Positions 51,101-64,000 of a stretch of 64,000 bases of DNA are shown one piece after another. Origin of the DNA: Perca fluviatilis (taxonomy: Eukaryota > Chordata > Actinopteri > Perciformes > Percidae); assembly GCF_010015445.1 (NCBI RefSeq), contig NC_053127.1, positions 25,584,745-25,648,744 on the forward strand. Direction: 5' to 3'. Positions within the stretch are counted from its first letter, which is position 1. Every line of letters starts with the position of its first letter. The position numbers and the translations under genes are program-made. Below the pieces are notes generated by a model. The model made no database searches and was not told the origin of the DNA. It saw only the letters and a program-made list of their open reading frames with translations.

Positions 51101-54100
51101 ACATGTTCCCATGGATTGTGGGCTACATAGCCTTGCCTATGGCCATGGTGGTTTCAAGACAACTTTTATCATTTGAATATCCATCACATCCTCAAACCAG
51201 AAACCAAATTGATCAGGCTTAGGTTGCTACTAGAGCACTACGTAGTCTGTTCGCATTCCAGGCAAAATGCACATATCAGCCCATGTGATATAAAGAGATA
51301 ACTGTATTATTTAAATCTGTTTTTATTATAACCACAGTCACAGGAGATGCATTATGTGAATGCCAAGTATGGACAAATACCAACATAATCTCACAAAATC
51401 CGATCTTTAGAATTGTGTAAGCAGTCCATGCAGCAGCTAAATAACAACCCTGGAGAGGTAAAGCTTTATTTGACCGTTTACTGTAGATCGAGAGTTGCTG
51501 CATGACTGACAATTCTCTGGGAGAGTCAAAAATACTAATGCAGTCAGATGGGAAGCTCTGCTCCCACAGTGGTCTGAACAATATAGCTATGTGTTTGAAG
51601 CAAGTCAAAAAGAAAAGAGTCTTCAATGCTCTCCCAATGCAGTCTCCCAATGCTGCTCTAACCGGCTGTACCGTCTGCCAGGCGATTGCTTTCTGACAAG
51701 GCTCACATGACATGATTATTAAAGGAAACTGCAAATTCCCATCTTGGAATATGGATTTACAGAGAAAAGCAAAACACAGAAGGCAGCAGGGGGTCAACAT
51801 ATTGGCTTTGAATGGCCTGCGGGAGTCCACCCTCCCCTGTTGTTCCTTACTGATTCATTGCATTCAGCTGCTTGTGTTTGATTGACTTTTACAAGCCTCT
51901 GGATCATGAAGAAGGGCCAATGTTCATGTCCTTTGCTGTTGGACCCCTTCAACAAAAATAATAATTATCTAACACAATAACATAGGTGGCCTAATGTGCT
52001 TAGATATGGGAATAAATGTGGGGGAGAGGCAGGAACACTTATATCTGGGAGGCCCAGTGTTTTGGTTGTTGAATTCAGCTATATACATGTTTTATCACAT
52101 TAAAATAACATAAATGGACAGGACATCCACTACATTATGAGATAATAAAATGAAAATGTAATGAGCCGATGGGCAAATTGGGTCATGTAGCCTGGGTCTG
52201 TTTGGGACCCTGGCTAAATCTCCATGTTTGGCTGAAATAGGGAGACCTTTCAATAAGATTTTTCTAATAATGCTGCGTGTATCCACTATGCTTGTGACAC
52301 ATGAATGTGGCTTGTGGTAAGCTAGATTGGGGCTATCAAGTGCAAGGGAGCCATAACAACAATAAAGCGGGAAAGCAGGAAGAGAAGGGAAAAAAAGACA
52401 TACAGTCAATGGTAAAACAAGACAACAAGAGTAAACATCGCTGTTGCTTTTTTATCAAAGTGGCTGCACTCGCCATCTGTTTTTTCAGTGCCTGTTGTGG
52501 CTGCATGTTTGATGGGTACCTCATCTCCAGGCTAGATACTGTTTCAAAGTAGACAGCTCATCAAGATGAGTGACAAGTGTCTGGACCTTGCAACATGACC
52601 ATCTGAGAGGGAGCTAGCCAAAGGGAAAGTTAACAATATTGTATAATTTCTTTAAGTAAAATGGACCTTTGGCAGTGACAAAGGAATTGCATGAATATAT
52701 ATATACACGTGTCTCTGTCACAGCTCTGTAGTTTGGAACTAGCAAAAATCTGTCACAATCTTACAATGAAGTAAAGTACGCTCTCTAATTAGAGCAGGGA
52801 TGCAGCAGAAATGCCAGAAACAAGTTACATCATCATGCAAAATTCTGTCAGAATGACTCTACTTTTGGCTTGAGAACAAGGGCTCCTTAGTGAGAGCACG
52901 AGCCAGTTTTAAAGTGAGTGTTGAAAGCCAGAAAATCTATGAAGAAATATTCTGATGATTTTGTGTAATAGCGCAGTGAAATGTTAGTTACATCACATTA
53001 AATGCATAACACAGTGACAAGCTTGGTCATGAGGTTAAGCAAGACAAATTCAAGTTATTTCTATTTAGCTTAAGGCATGTAGAATATTGACTGCATGGTA
53101 TACCATGTTAACACAAACCCACAAATAAAGAATTGATCCTTTCAACAGGAGGATATTTCCATTTTTTTAAATAATTATATATTTACAATTCTGCTTTCCA
53201 TTTAGTGTTGAGAAGACATTTTCAGTTTTACTGGATGTAGTCCTCATTGAGTTTGTAAGGTCCTTGAACTGCAGTGAATTCTGAGATATCTTCAACTGAC
53301 TGTGAGAAAGCCTTAAAGCGAGAGCGGCTCCATTCCTCTGTAACTCCCTGGAAATAAGGAAATGCATGTCAGACCCATACAGTACAATTCCAGTCCCTCA
53401 AGTGCCATCCATCATTGAAGGGCAGAACACTAGTTAGAGGGAGGTTCAGCGGCTCTCTGTCCCCATCACACTATGATGGAGAGATGACCCCCGGGGCCTT
53501 TTCTCTGATGCCGGCTTGAGCTGCCCAACCAACTGAGGTTGAAGTGGATCTGGCCCCTAGCCAGCATCCCCTCCCTGTTGCACAAAGCTCTACCTGCTCT
53601 ACGATTCACATCTGGGGTGAGACTGGGTAAGACCCACTGAGAGCAACAGAGCTCTACCACCACTTTCTATTTCTGCCTCCATAAGTATTCTTAAAGTTTC
53701 AACTCAGGGTCCCATGGACCTGCCAGTGGACACTCAGCTGAAAGGAGCATCTCTTATAGCCACAAGCTACACCAGGCTAATTAAGAAAATTTTCTTCATG
53801 TGTCTTTATAAAATTCTACTTCCAAGCCCGCGTTTACACACACACATAACCACCTCCAAACCTGCTGCTTCAGCATGCTGTTGCCCAGACTCACTGGCAT
53901 AGCAAGAGCAGGCAGCGTGCTATCCAATTTTTGCCTAAGTACAGAGAGCCATCCACTTTTGTTAGAGTAATACATGAGCACATCTAAAGCTTAGGGATAC
54001 TGGCTTAGGCATACTGGCTCACTCATTCATTTTACAAGCTTAGTGCTAAAACCGGACATTTTCAGTGGCAGCATGGTGTTAAAAGCACTATTTATGGAAC

Positions 54101-55338
54101 CTAATGTGTGCTTATATGTGTGTACTTTTCTTTCTGTGCATAATTCAGAACACTTATCTGGATTTTCATCCATGTTATATACATGTGGATAAGAGCTGAG
54201 TAGTTTGTGCATATCTCAATTAAAATGAAGAGGACTGAGACTCAAATGTTCCAGAAATCTTCTACTAAATCACTTCTGAGTTTTGCTTTCCTACTTTTTA
54301 TTATTTAAACAACATTTAGCTAACAATTTGTCAGTTTTTTCAGTACTTTCTCCTCTATTTCCTAGAGCCAATACCTAAATACAAAAATCACTATATATAA
54401 TCTTCCCATGAGCTTGACACAATGATGAAACTACAGAGAAATCACTGTTATGTGTAAAAGAAGGCAATATGAAATTGAATGCAAGGGGTAGATTTATTGG
54501 AATAATGGGACTTCTTTTCTGGTTCCATTTAGATTTCACAAGTGGCTGCAATCTTTGTTACAAAATAATACGTCAGTTCACTTTAAAAGATACTAAGCCA
54601 ATAACATACTCTGCTACAGTTAATGGTCTGAGCTGTGATACCTTGTCCTTTCTCTCACATGGCCCTGTTCAAAGGTCTGGCCTGTCCGCGGTCATTTGAC
54701 AAACACTGTAATGTCTGCGGGCCAAAGTTTGGGCTGAGTGTGTGGGTCCCATTGTTAGTGATCACACAAGCGAAAGCACATATACAGGTTCAAATTGGGC
54801 GAAGGGAAATCTAGACCCATTCAAAATTGTGACATGTTGACACATCATCTGTTCCATTTTAGATTCAGCTGCATTCTCCCGTTAAGTCATTTGTAAAAGG
54901 GCTATAGTTAACCATTGTCCATGGTGTCAAAGCCTAATCCAGGTTAGAGAATTTAATTCTGCTCCAGTTAGGCTCTTCCAGTGACCTATTTGCTCCAAAA
55001 TAATATTACAAACAATTGGGGGATAACAAACAGCAGCAGCTGATGTGAGCAGAGCATAATGTGTGTGCTAGAATGAGCTCAGGATTATAAGCGTATTACT
55101 CATGACAACTTGCCTCAGGGGACCACTTGTAAGTACTTTTTTTCCACAGAAGCTTCCACAAAACTGCCAGTCCAATGACCTGTTCTTGGTCGGGTGGTGG
55201 TAGTTCCAGCAGTGGCTGGCTAACAGGCAGGGACTCTGACAAGGCAGAATGACCAGGCCCTCAGGAAGTGCACTGGGCTTTGAAGCCAATTGGACATAGT
55301 GGCCAAACAGTGGAATTACAACTTCTGTGCTCGTCATG

Positions 55339-55650
55339 TGATGCCATGGGGCCCAAAAATACTTTTCCCCATAGACTTACATGGCGAAAGAGACATCTGT
55401 AAATCAGTGGATGGATTTTTTTTTAGAGTCACAACCCCTGCAAAATGACTCATTTCACTATCAGAATTTGATCCATTCGGTCCGATATCATTTGGAAAGT
55501 CTAGAAGAACTGCATGATTAAATCATTTAATCCCCATTCAAGTTAGCGGAGTGCTAAACCAGAAGTAGCCTGCTCGGCTGGTGGAGGTCTCTAGTGCGCC
55601 TGCTCTGTGAGCCACATAGTGCGGAAGCAGCGCCGATCATCCTGGTAATC
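55339..55650 (+). repeat. Dispersed fish repeat (TGATGCCATGGGGCCC type)
   Basis: TGATGCCATGGGGCCCAAAA, CCCATAGACTTACATGG and TCTGTAAATCAGTGGATG are phrases of a family common in teleosts. The right boundary is approximate and the class is not known to me. Confidence 0.5.
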
Positions 55651-56258
55651 TTTTACATGGACATTTAACATTTTTGGCTTTGTGCGCCACTGAACAACTC
55701 TCATAGGAAAGATCAGGACTCCACCTCGAATGCTGTATCCAGGTCTTAGTTACATCCATTGAGGAAACCCACACTCCTGCATCGGCACGCTATATTGGCA
55801 CCCAGGAAGGGGCCCAAGCTGGCACTCATAAGACAAACAAGCCCCATCAGGCCGACGATCTGTCTCTCTGTCTGCACAACTTCTTCCTCCACATATTTAT
55901 TTGCTTAAAGTGTTACTCATGTTTTATACACAAACAAGCCACAAACCAGATATTCACAGGGTACTCGTAATGTTTAAGCAGTAATGGCTAAAACTGTAGT
56001 ACCCTGGTTGATACTGATATGGCAAGCATTGAAAGCAGAGGGAAATTCCTGACAAGATATATGATGCTTCACGTATCATCTGAGAGATCTAAGGCAGAAA
56101 AATCAGATAGCATTACTAAATAACCTCATTATTATGCAAATGCCATGTATTCTATTTTATCTCACCCTTCTCAATAGCCCATATGGAACAGGAAGACACA
56201 GGGAGACCTCACGCTGGGCAACCGGCCACATCAAAATTCCTCCATCTGTGGTCAATTG

Positions 56259-56262
<4 letters not shown>

Positions 56263-56314
<52 letters not shown>
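56263..56314. repeat. (TG)26 microsatellite
   Basis: Uninterrupted TG repeat followed by CCGCGCGCG, a purine-pyrimidine alternation prone to Z-DNA. Confidence 0.95.
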
Positions 56315-56315
<1 letters not shown>

Positions 56316-57136
56316 CGCGCGCGTTGATACCAGTTTTCAACCCACTTGTGTCCTATTGGTGCTAGCCCTCATATCCCAGCCAAGATGCCTAACCACTGAT
56401 CCCCAGAAGAGTGATTATAGTCTAGGTTGGACTGGACATAACCGGATTGCTGGTCAAACTTGTGTCCCAAGAAGAGCGAAGCGGCCTATCACAGCTCTCG
56501 GATGACTCATACCCAGGTTTATTGGGCAATAGGAAGTTAAACAATTTCATTTAAGTCTGTATGTAGTCTGTAATAATTGATGGAACAAATTGAAAAATCA
56601 AAAGCAGCTCAAGGATTAAAGATAACCAATGTTGACTAATGTCATCAGCGTCAGCTAACTGAATGTAATCTCATCTTGTGTAATTTGTTATTTTATAGAA
56701 TTCGTAGTTATTGATTATTGTGACTTAAAAATGCATGCCATGTAAATAGCAAACTCCCAACTCCCAAAATAATGCAGTCTCCCTGTTAGGCAATCAGTAA
56801 TACATTCTGTAAATCACTTTGATTTTACCACTAATCAAAATCTGATCCGCTGTGTCTGAGACACGGTGGATGGACAGATGGGACAGACAGAGACCAGTCC
56901 TCTGTCTTCCTCTGATTTCATTGTAGAGGACAAATCATGGATCCTGAAAGCAACCAGACATACAAGACAAGCAGTTTTCATGCTGTGAAGCAATCAATTT
57001 AAAGAGAAAATAAAAGAGCTCAGTGATTATGATGAAAGTCTATTAAAGTAAAACAGCACTGTAATCAAAGCGATTTAGAGATACGGGGTGTGATGCAACA
57101 ATCTCCAATGCAAACAAATACATGCATGTACTGTAG

Positions 57137-57138
<2 letters not shown>

Positions 57139-57210
<72 letters not shown>
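57139..57210. repeat. (AC)36 microsatellite
   Basis: Seventy-two bases of uninterrupted AC in the pcdh1 intron. Confidence 0.95.
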
Positions 57211-57214
<4 letters not shown>

Positions 57215-58513
57215 AACAGATGGATAAACATTTTTGATTAGAATAACCAACAAGCTGAGCGATGTGCACGCTGCACGCGTGAACATAAGAGTGGAAAATA
57301 CACATGGGGAAACTGAAATGGAGTGCACTCTAACACAGCCTGAAGACAAGAATTAGAAAAAAAATGGGAGGAGGGAGCAGCTGCTCAGGCATACGAAAAA
57401 AGGAACTCCAGAAATTAATTGCTGCAGATCAGGCAGCATACATGTCATATATCAGAAATGTTATTACTGTAGTTGAATCTACTCATAATTCCAAAGCCAA
57501 GAACCATAAGGGAATATGTTGATGTCTACTTCAGTGAAGCAGAGACTGTTACAGACCACACACTCTCCTTCCTATCTGCCACCATTATAAGCCAAGGTCA
57601 TATTACTTAAGTCTGCAATAATATTTAAAAGGCGGCAAACATAAATCATTAGAACCTTTAACACAAAATTCACCAACTAATATAAACTCAATAATGTATT
57701 ATTGCTAATAGCCATCGCTGGCATCAATATCCCTAATATGAGCATGTCTTGAATAAAAAAAATTGCATGGACTGGGATGAAGTCGCACTGGAATGCAGAC
57801 TCGTAACTATCGGTAAGCAGGGTAAGCGGTGCTTACCGCCCTACGAAGAAGCTTGATTGGTTGGGGTTAGGCATTTGACCTCAAGTGGTTAAGGTTAGGG
57901 TTAGGGGATTGGTCAGGGGACAGGACCTGTACATGTAAAAATGGACGCCTGACCAATAGTAGTGTGTGAATGCTATTGAAGGGCGGGTCTTGGCGTGGCC
58001 ATAGTGGGGAAGAAAATATCACAAGCGGGAGTGAGAACGGGTGAAATTAATTTCCTTGTTTCTGTTATGAAGACGAGACGTGTGTGACTCGAACATCTTA
58101 CATTTACCAACAAAACGTACAGCGAAAGACCGTGCAAAACATTTCAGACCATCCTGCCAACCTGTATACATTTTAACATCACTGTACGCTGTAAGGTTTT
58201 TTCACTCTAAAGTCACTGAAGCGGCTGCTGTTTCAATACAGTCGGCTGTCTGCGGCAGGTGGGGCTGCTGCTCCATTTCCCCCGCGACTGACGCGCGCAC
58301 GCACACACAATCACACACAGTGGATGCAGGAAAAAACGCAGATGAGACAACACGATGACCTAAATTGAGGACAGCTACGCTCGTTATTGTAAGTGCAATT
58401 ATAAATTAAAGTCCAATAAGTACTTTATCAAACCGTATGAATGTGTGTGTGTGTGGCCAGGATAGGAAATTAACTAACAATGTAAAGAGCAACAAGCCAC
58501 TGACAGTGACATA

Positions 58514-60147
58514 CAGTGCCTTGCGAAAGTATTCGGCCCCCTTGAACGTTTCGACCTTTTGCCACATTTCAGGCCTCAAACATAAAGATATAAAACTGTA
58601 ATTTTTTGTGAAGAATCAACAACAAGTGGGTCCCAATTATGAAGTGGAACAAAATTCATTGGCTATTTCAAACTTTTTTAACAAATAAAAAACTGAAAAA
58701 GTGGGCGTGCAAAATTATTCAGCCCCTTTACTTTCAGTGCAGCAAACTCTCTCCAGAAGTTCAGTGAGGATCTCTGAATGATCCAATGTTGACCTAAATG
58801 ACTAATGATGATAAATAGAATCCAGCTGTGTGTAATCAAGTCTCCGTATAAATGCACCTGCTCTGTGATAGTCTCAGAGGTCCGTGTAAAGCGCAGAGAG
58901 CATCATGAAGAACAAGGAACACACCAGGCAGGTCCGAGATACTGTTGTGGAGAAGTTTAAAGCCGGATTTGGATACAAAAAGATTTCCCAAGCTTTAAAC
59001 ATCCCAAGGAGCACTGTGCAAGCGATAATATTGAAATGGAAGGAGTATCAGACCACTACAAATCTACGAAGACCCGGCCGTCCCTCTAAACTTTCAGCTC
59101 ATACAATGAGAAGACTGATCAGAGATGCAGCCAAGAGGCCCATGATCACTCTGGATGAACTGCGGAGATCTACAGCTGAGGTGGGAGACTCTGTCCATAG
59201 GACAACAATCAGTCGTATACTGCACAAATCTGGCCTTTATGGAAGAGTGGCAAGAAGAAAGCCATTTCTTAAAGATATCCATAAAAAGTGTCGTTTAAAG
59301 TTTGCCAAAAGCCACCTGGGAGACACACCAAACATGTGGAAGAAGGTGCTCTGGTCAGATGAAACCAAAATCGAACTTTTGGCAACAATGCAAAACGCGT
59401 TATGTTTGGTGCGTAAAAGCAACACAGCTCATCACCCTGAACACACCATCCCCACTGTCAAACATGGTGGTGGCAGCATCATGGTTTGGGCCTGCTTTTC
59501 TTCAGCAGGGACAGGGAAGATGGTTAAAATTGATGGGAAGATGGATGGAGCCAAATACAGGACCATTCTGGAAGAAAACCTGATGGAGTCTGCAAAAGAC
59601 CTGAGACTGGGACGGAGATTTGTCTTCCAACAAGACAATGATCCAAAACATAAAGCAAAATCTACAATGGAATGGTTCACAAATAAACATATCCAGGTGT
59701 TAGAATGGCCAAGTCAAAGTCCGAGACCTGAATCCAATTGAGAATCTGTGGAAAGAACTGAAAACTGCTGTTCACAAACCGCCTCCATCCAACCTCACTG
59801 AGCTCGAGCTGTTTTGCAAGGAGGAATGGGCAAAAATGTCAGTCTCTCGATGTGCAAAACTGATAGAGACATACCCCAAGCGACTTACAGCTGTAATCGC
59901 AGCAAAAGGTGGCGCTACAAAGTATTAACTTAAGGGGGCTGAATAATTTTGCACGCCCAATATTTCAGTTTTTTATTTGTTTAAAAGGTTTGAAATATCC
60001 AATAAATTTCGTTCCACTTCATGATTGTGTCCCACTTGTTGTTGATTCTTCACAAAAAATTACAGTTTTATATCTTTATGTTTGAGGCCTGAAATGTGGC
60101 AAAAGGTCGAAAAGTTCAAGGGGGCCGAATACTTTCGCAAGGCACTG
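58514..60147 (+). mobile_element. Tc1/mariner transposon, copy 2
   Basis: The 1634-bp element is flanked by TA (58512-58513 and 60148-60149). It starts CAGTGCCTTGCGAAAGTATT and has the same ~215-bp IR/DR ends as copy 1, with direct repeats from 58522 and 58708 at identical spacing. It differs from copy 1 by scattered substitutions and a few indels. It inserted into the hAT element at 57796-60725 and so into the pcdh1 intron, antisense to pcdh1. Confidence 0.95.
58905..59938 (+). pseudogene. Tc1-type transposase, C-terminally frameshifted (copy 2)
   Basis: The open frame of 278 codons from ATG 58905 ends at 59741; the family is usually about 340 residues. Residues 1-134 are the paired-like DNA-binding region with GRPSKLS (58-64). 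D152 (LWSDETK) and D244 (QQDNDPKH) are catalytic and present. One extra base near 59722 (CCGAGACC where copy 1 has CCAGACC) shifts the frame, so the catalytic Glu of the NPIENLW motif and the rest, up to the original stop at 59936-59938, are lost. Residues about 158-169 read LATMQNALCLV, where relatives have a different conserved run. A base lost before and bases gained after appear to compensate, leaving a short out-of-frame pocket. Confidence 0.9.
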
Positions 60148-60733
60148 TATATGTTCATATTTGATTCATTCAATAAATTATTATTTTTTGTCTTAAATCC
60201 ATCAGCCATTTTCATATTATACCAACATTTGCAGCATCCTGAGCCTTTGTTGTAAGGTTCCTAGGAAATCTCAGCTCAGAGTAATTAATTAATAGTAATA
60301 ATTATTATTCTCCTTTCCTTTTTATTTTTAAAGAACTATACAAAATTTTTTTTTTGCAACTTTCACTGTCTTCTGCAACTTCATTGCAACAAACATACAA
60401 AAGACATCGCAACTTTTATCGGAATTTTTTACAAAAGCTCCTGTGAAATCAGGCATTTTGGGCCGCAACAATCTCAAAAAAAGGCCGCGAAATCCTGGAG
60501 GGACTGCCCTTGTGTGTTTTTTCATGTGCGATGGTGCGCATTCACCAGTGTTTTTTTGTTGTTGTTGTGTTGTCATCTCATCTCTTATATGCTGTGTCTC
60601 TATGATCCTATCCTGTCCTATTCATAGCCTACTCGTGGACATTGCGCCGTCATAACGTGCTGTAGTAGGGGGGCCCGCCTTGATAATCCTGCATAGGGGC
60701 CCGGTGGTGGCTTGTTACGCCACTGCTGGAATG

Positions 60734-62879
<2,146 letters not shown>

Positions 62880-63084
62880 ATATATGCCCACACACTCTCC
62901 CACACAAGCAGAGATCTGCTTAAAAACAAATAACATTTCACACCACACTGTCATCGATAAACACAGCAAGTCAACGTCACAGGTGCCACAACATTTCAAC
63001 TCTAAAATGGCCACAGAGCACAATAAAAAAATCACCCACAAATGTCTCCATCGCATAAAAAGCCACACACACATGCAACACATG

Positions 63085-63090
<6 letters not shown>

Positions 63091-63161
<71 letters not shown>

Positions 63162-63177
63162 CACACACACACACACA
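63091..63177. repeat. (CA)n microsatellite with one slip
   Basis: About 87 bases of CA preceded by GCGCGCG and interrupted once (CAACAC) at about 63160. It ends about 150 bp from the pcdh1 exon. Confidence 0.95.
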
Positions 63178-63306
63178 AAGACAGACTTGCACACATCATA
63201 CACAGATGTTCATACACCCACGTGCACATACAGGCAGAATGTGAATGAAAGAGCCTATTAGAGTAATTTACATTCAAATACATATTCATAGAGAACACAA
63301 AAGTAT

Positions 63307-63317
63307 GGGGGGGGGGG
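63307..63317 (-). repeat. C11/G11 run 13 bases inside the pcdh1 intron donor
   Basis: Eleven G on the plus strand are eleven C in the pcdh1 sense strand, starting 13 bases after the exon end. It is close enough to influence donor recognition, although this is only an inference. Confidence 0.85.
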
Positions 63318-63329
63318 TTGTCACCGTAC

Positions 63330-63549
63330 CGTTTTCAGGGTGCTCGGTCTCTCCAATGCTGCCATCTGGAGTGGTTCTCTCATAGTGGTCCTCAGGCAGG
63401 GTCAGGGGTCCGATGCGAGGACCAGATGATGACTTACTGCTGGGAGTCTCCGATTCCTCCAAGCCGCTGTCATAGTAGCTGTGCTGAGAGGCGTCCTGCA
63501 GGTCCTGCACAGGGTTGGTGGTGGAGAAGGTCACTCGCCGATGGGGATG
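63330..63549 (-). CDS. pcdh1: Protocadherin-1-like, penultimate coding exon (cytoplasmic)
   Basis: A 220-base exon between acceptor TTTTTCAG (63550) and donor G|GTACGG (63330|63329). It starts on a codon boundary and ends with one base over, matching the phase of the last exon. Its 73 residues begin HPHRRVTF. RRVTF is the CM3-type motif of delta-1 protocadherins and an RVxF-style docking site for protein phosphatase 1 (known for PCDH7). YYDSGLEESETPSSKSSSGP and LPEDHYERTTPDGSIGE follow, Ser/Thr-rich and probably phosphorylated. Joining to the last exon gives HPEN-D-IRSLPDV in frame. The first cytoplasmic, transmembrane and cadherin-repeat exons must lie right of 64000. PCDH7 is the main alternative identity. 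Confidence 0.88.
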
Positions 63550-64000
63550 CTGAAAAACAGAGAGACAACAAATGAACATCTTCAAAACAAGGAAGTTATT
63601 TTTCAACTAAACTTTTCCTCCTGTTTGATGGTTGCATGGAGACACCCATCAGGGTTAGAGCTGAAGCCGATCTTTTCTCAATTTCCATCTTTTTACACTC
63701 CCCAGGCCGGGCTCAGACTTGCGCGGTAAATGAGCGGTCAGGTGATGCGTTTACATTAGCGCGAAAATGGATGCTGACGAGGTGAAACGGAGGTTGGCAT
63801 CTGGAGGACTTATTTTATTTCTTTGTTCCAACTTCCAAGTGGCCTATAGCCTACGTTAGTCATGAATACATTTTGTTAAAAAAATGTATAAATGACTCAT
63901 TCTTGACAAAAGGCAAAAAAGCTGTGTGCGTGCGCACATTTGAATAATGTCGGACCGTAAACGGGTTCGGGCTTTTAAAAAGCTGTCAATCAAAATGTAC
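63550..64000 (-). other. pcdh1: Upstream pcdh1 intron (partial)
   Basis: No further exon was recognised up to the window edge. The polypyrimidine tract and acceptor of the 63549 exon lie at 63550-63575. Confidence 0.6.

Larger units (their letters stand above)
57796..60725. mobile_element. hAT-type transposon in pcdh1 intron, carrying Tc1 copy 2
   Basis: The left end CAGACTCGTAAC and the right end (reverse complement CAGTGGCGTAAC) are imperfect inverted repeats. A perfect 8-bp duplication CTGGAATG flanks them (57788-57795 and 60726-60733). Without the Tc1 insert it is about 1.3 kb. No transposase was recognised in the hAT portion; the 92-codon frame at 58080-58358 has no motif. A second hAT-like terminus, CAGTCCCTCCAGGATTTCGC, lies on the minus strand ending at 60506, so there may be another partial element inside the right part. 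Confidence 0.75.

Noticed and set aside
51276..51830. 184-codon minus-strand frame inside the pcdh1 intron
   Set aside because: Same strand as pcdh1 but no consensus splice sites in frame and no protocadherin or other recognisable motif.
59094..59690. Minus-strand frames within the Tc1 copies
   Set aside because: They are antisense shadows of the transposase gene, present identically in both copies.

Overview
The window looks like nuclear DNA of a teleost fish, probably a percomorph, although the species cannot be named from it. The reasons are low gene density, long CA/TG microsatellites, Tc1-type transposons with long IR/DR ends, many hAT-type and TTAA-flanked DNA transposons of fish type, and vertebrate exons with consensus splice sites. 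There are no bacterial operons, CRISPR arrays or rRNA genes.

Host gene. The only host gene I can support lies on the minus strand. It is the last two coding exons of a delta-1 protocadherin, best matched to protocadherin-1 (pcdh1). Exon 63330-63549 encodes the RRVTF (PP1-docking, CM3-type) part of the cytoplasmic tail. Exon 42617-42987 encodes the CTxEC...GHSDxCWMP block and the C-terminus KREIYL. The phase-1 junction joins them in frame across a 20.3-kb intron. The extracellular and transmembrane exons lie beyond the right edge. The 3' UTR runs leftwards from 42616, perhaps to an AATAAA near 39013. Everything left of that is intergenic DNA filled with mobile-element debris.

Layout. 1-605: end of a hAT transposon with a BED zinc-finger exon. 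3842-4874: TTAA-flanked element split by a second insertion. 6672-12879: a nest of five transposons, most with recognisable target-site duplications, two of which cut through a RecQ-like helicase reading frame. 16.3-18.9 kb: dispersed repeats and microsatellites, one repeat splitting a CA tract. 23.5 and 28.4 kb: inverted copies of one repeat family. 26.5-28.1 kb: GGGCCCGAGC-type repeat with an internal minisatellite. 29586-29929: small hAT-like element. 30140-31776: Tc1 copy 1. 36.2-36.6 kb: probable DIRS-type tyrosine recombinase remnant. 37.4-37.7 kb: common fish repeat. 39.0-42.6 kb: putative pcdh1 3' UTR. 42988-63329: pcdh1 intron, holding a hAT element (57796-60725) that carries Tc1 copy 2 (58514-60147).

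The main result is the nest. Its target duplications give an order of insertion, and removing two of the insertions conceptually restores a helicase Walker A frame. Family names for repeats rest on recall of typical fish repeats and on the termini visible here, not on a database search.
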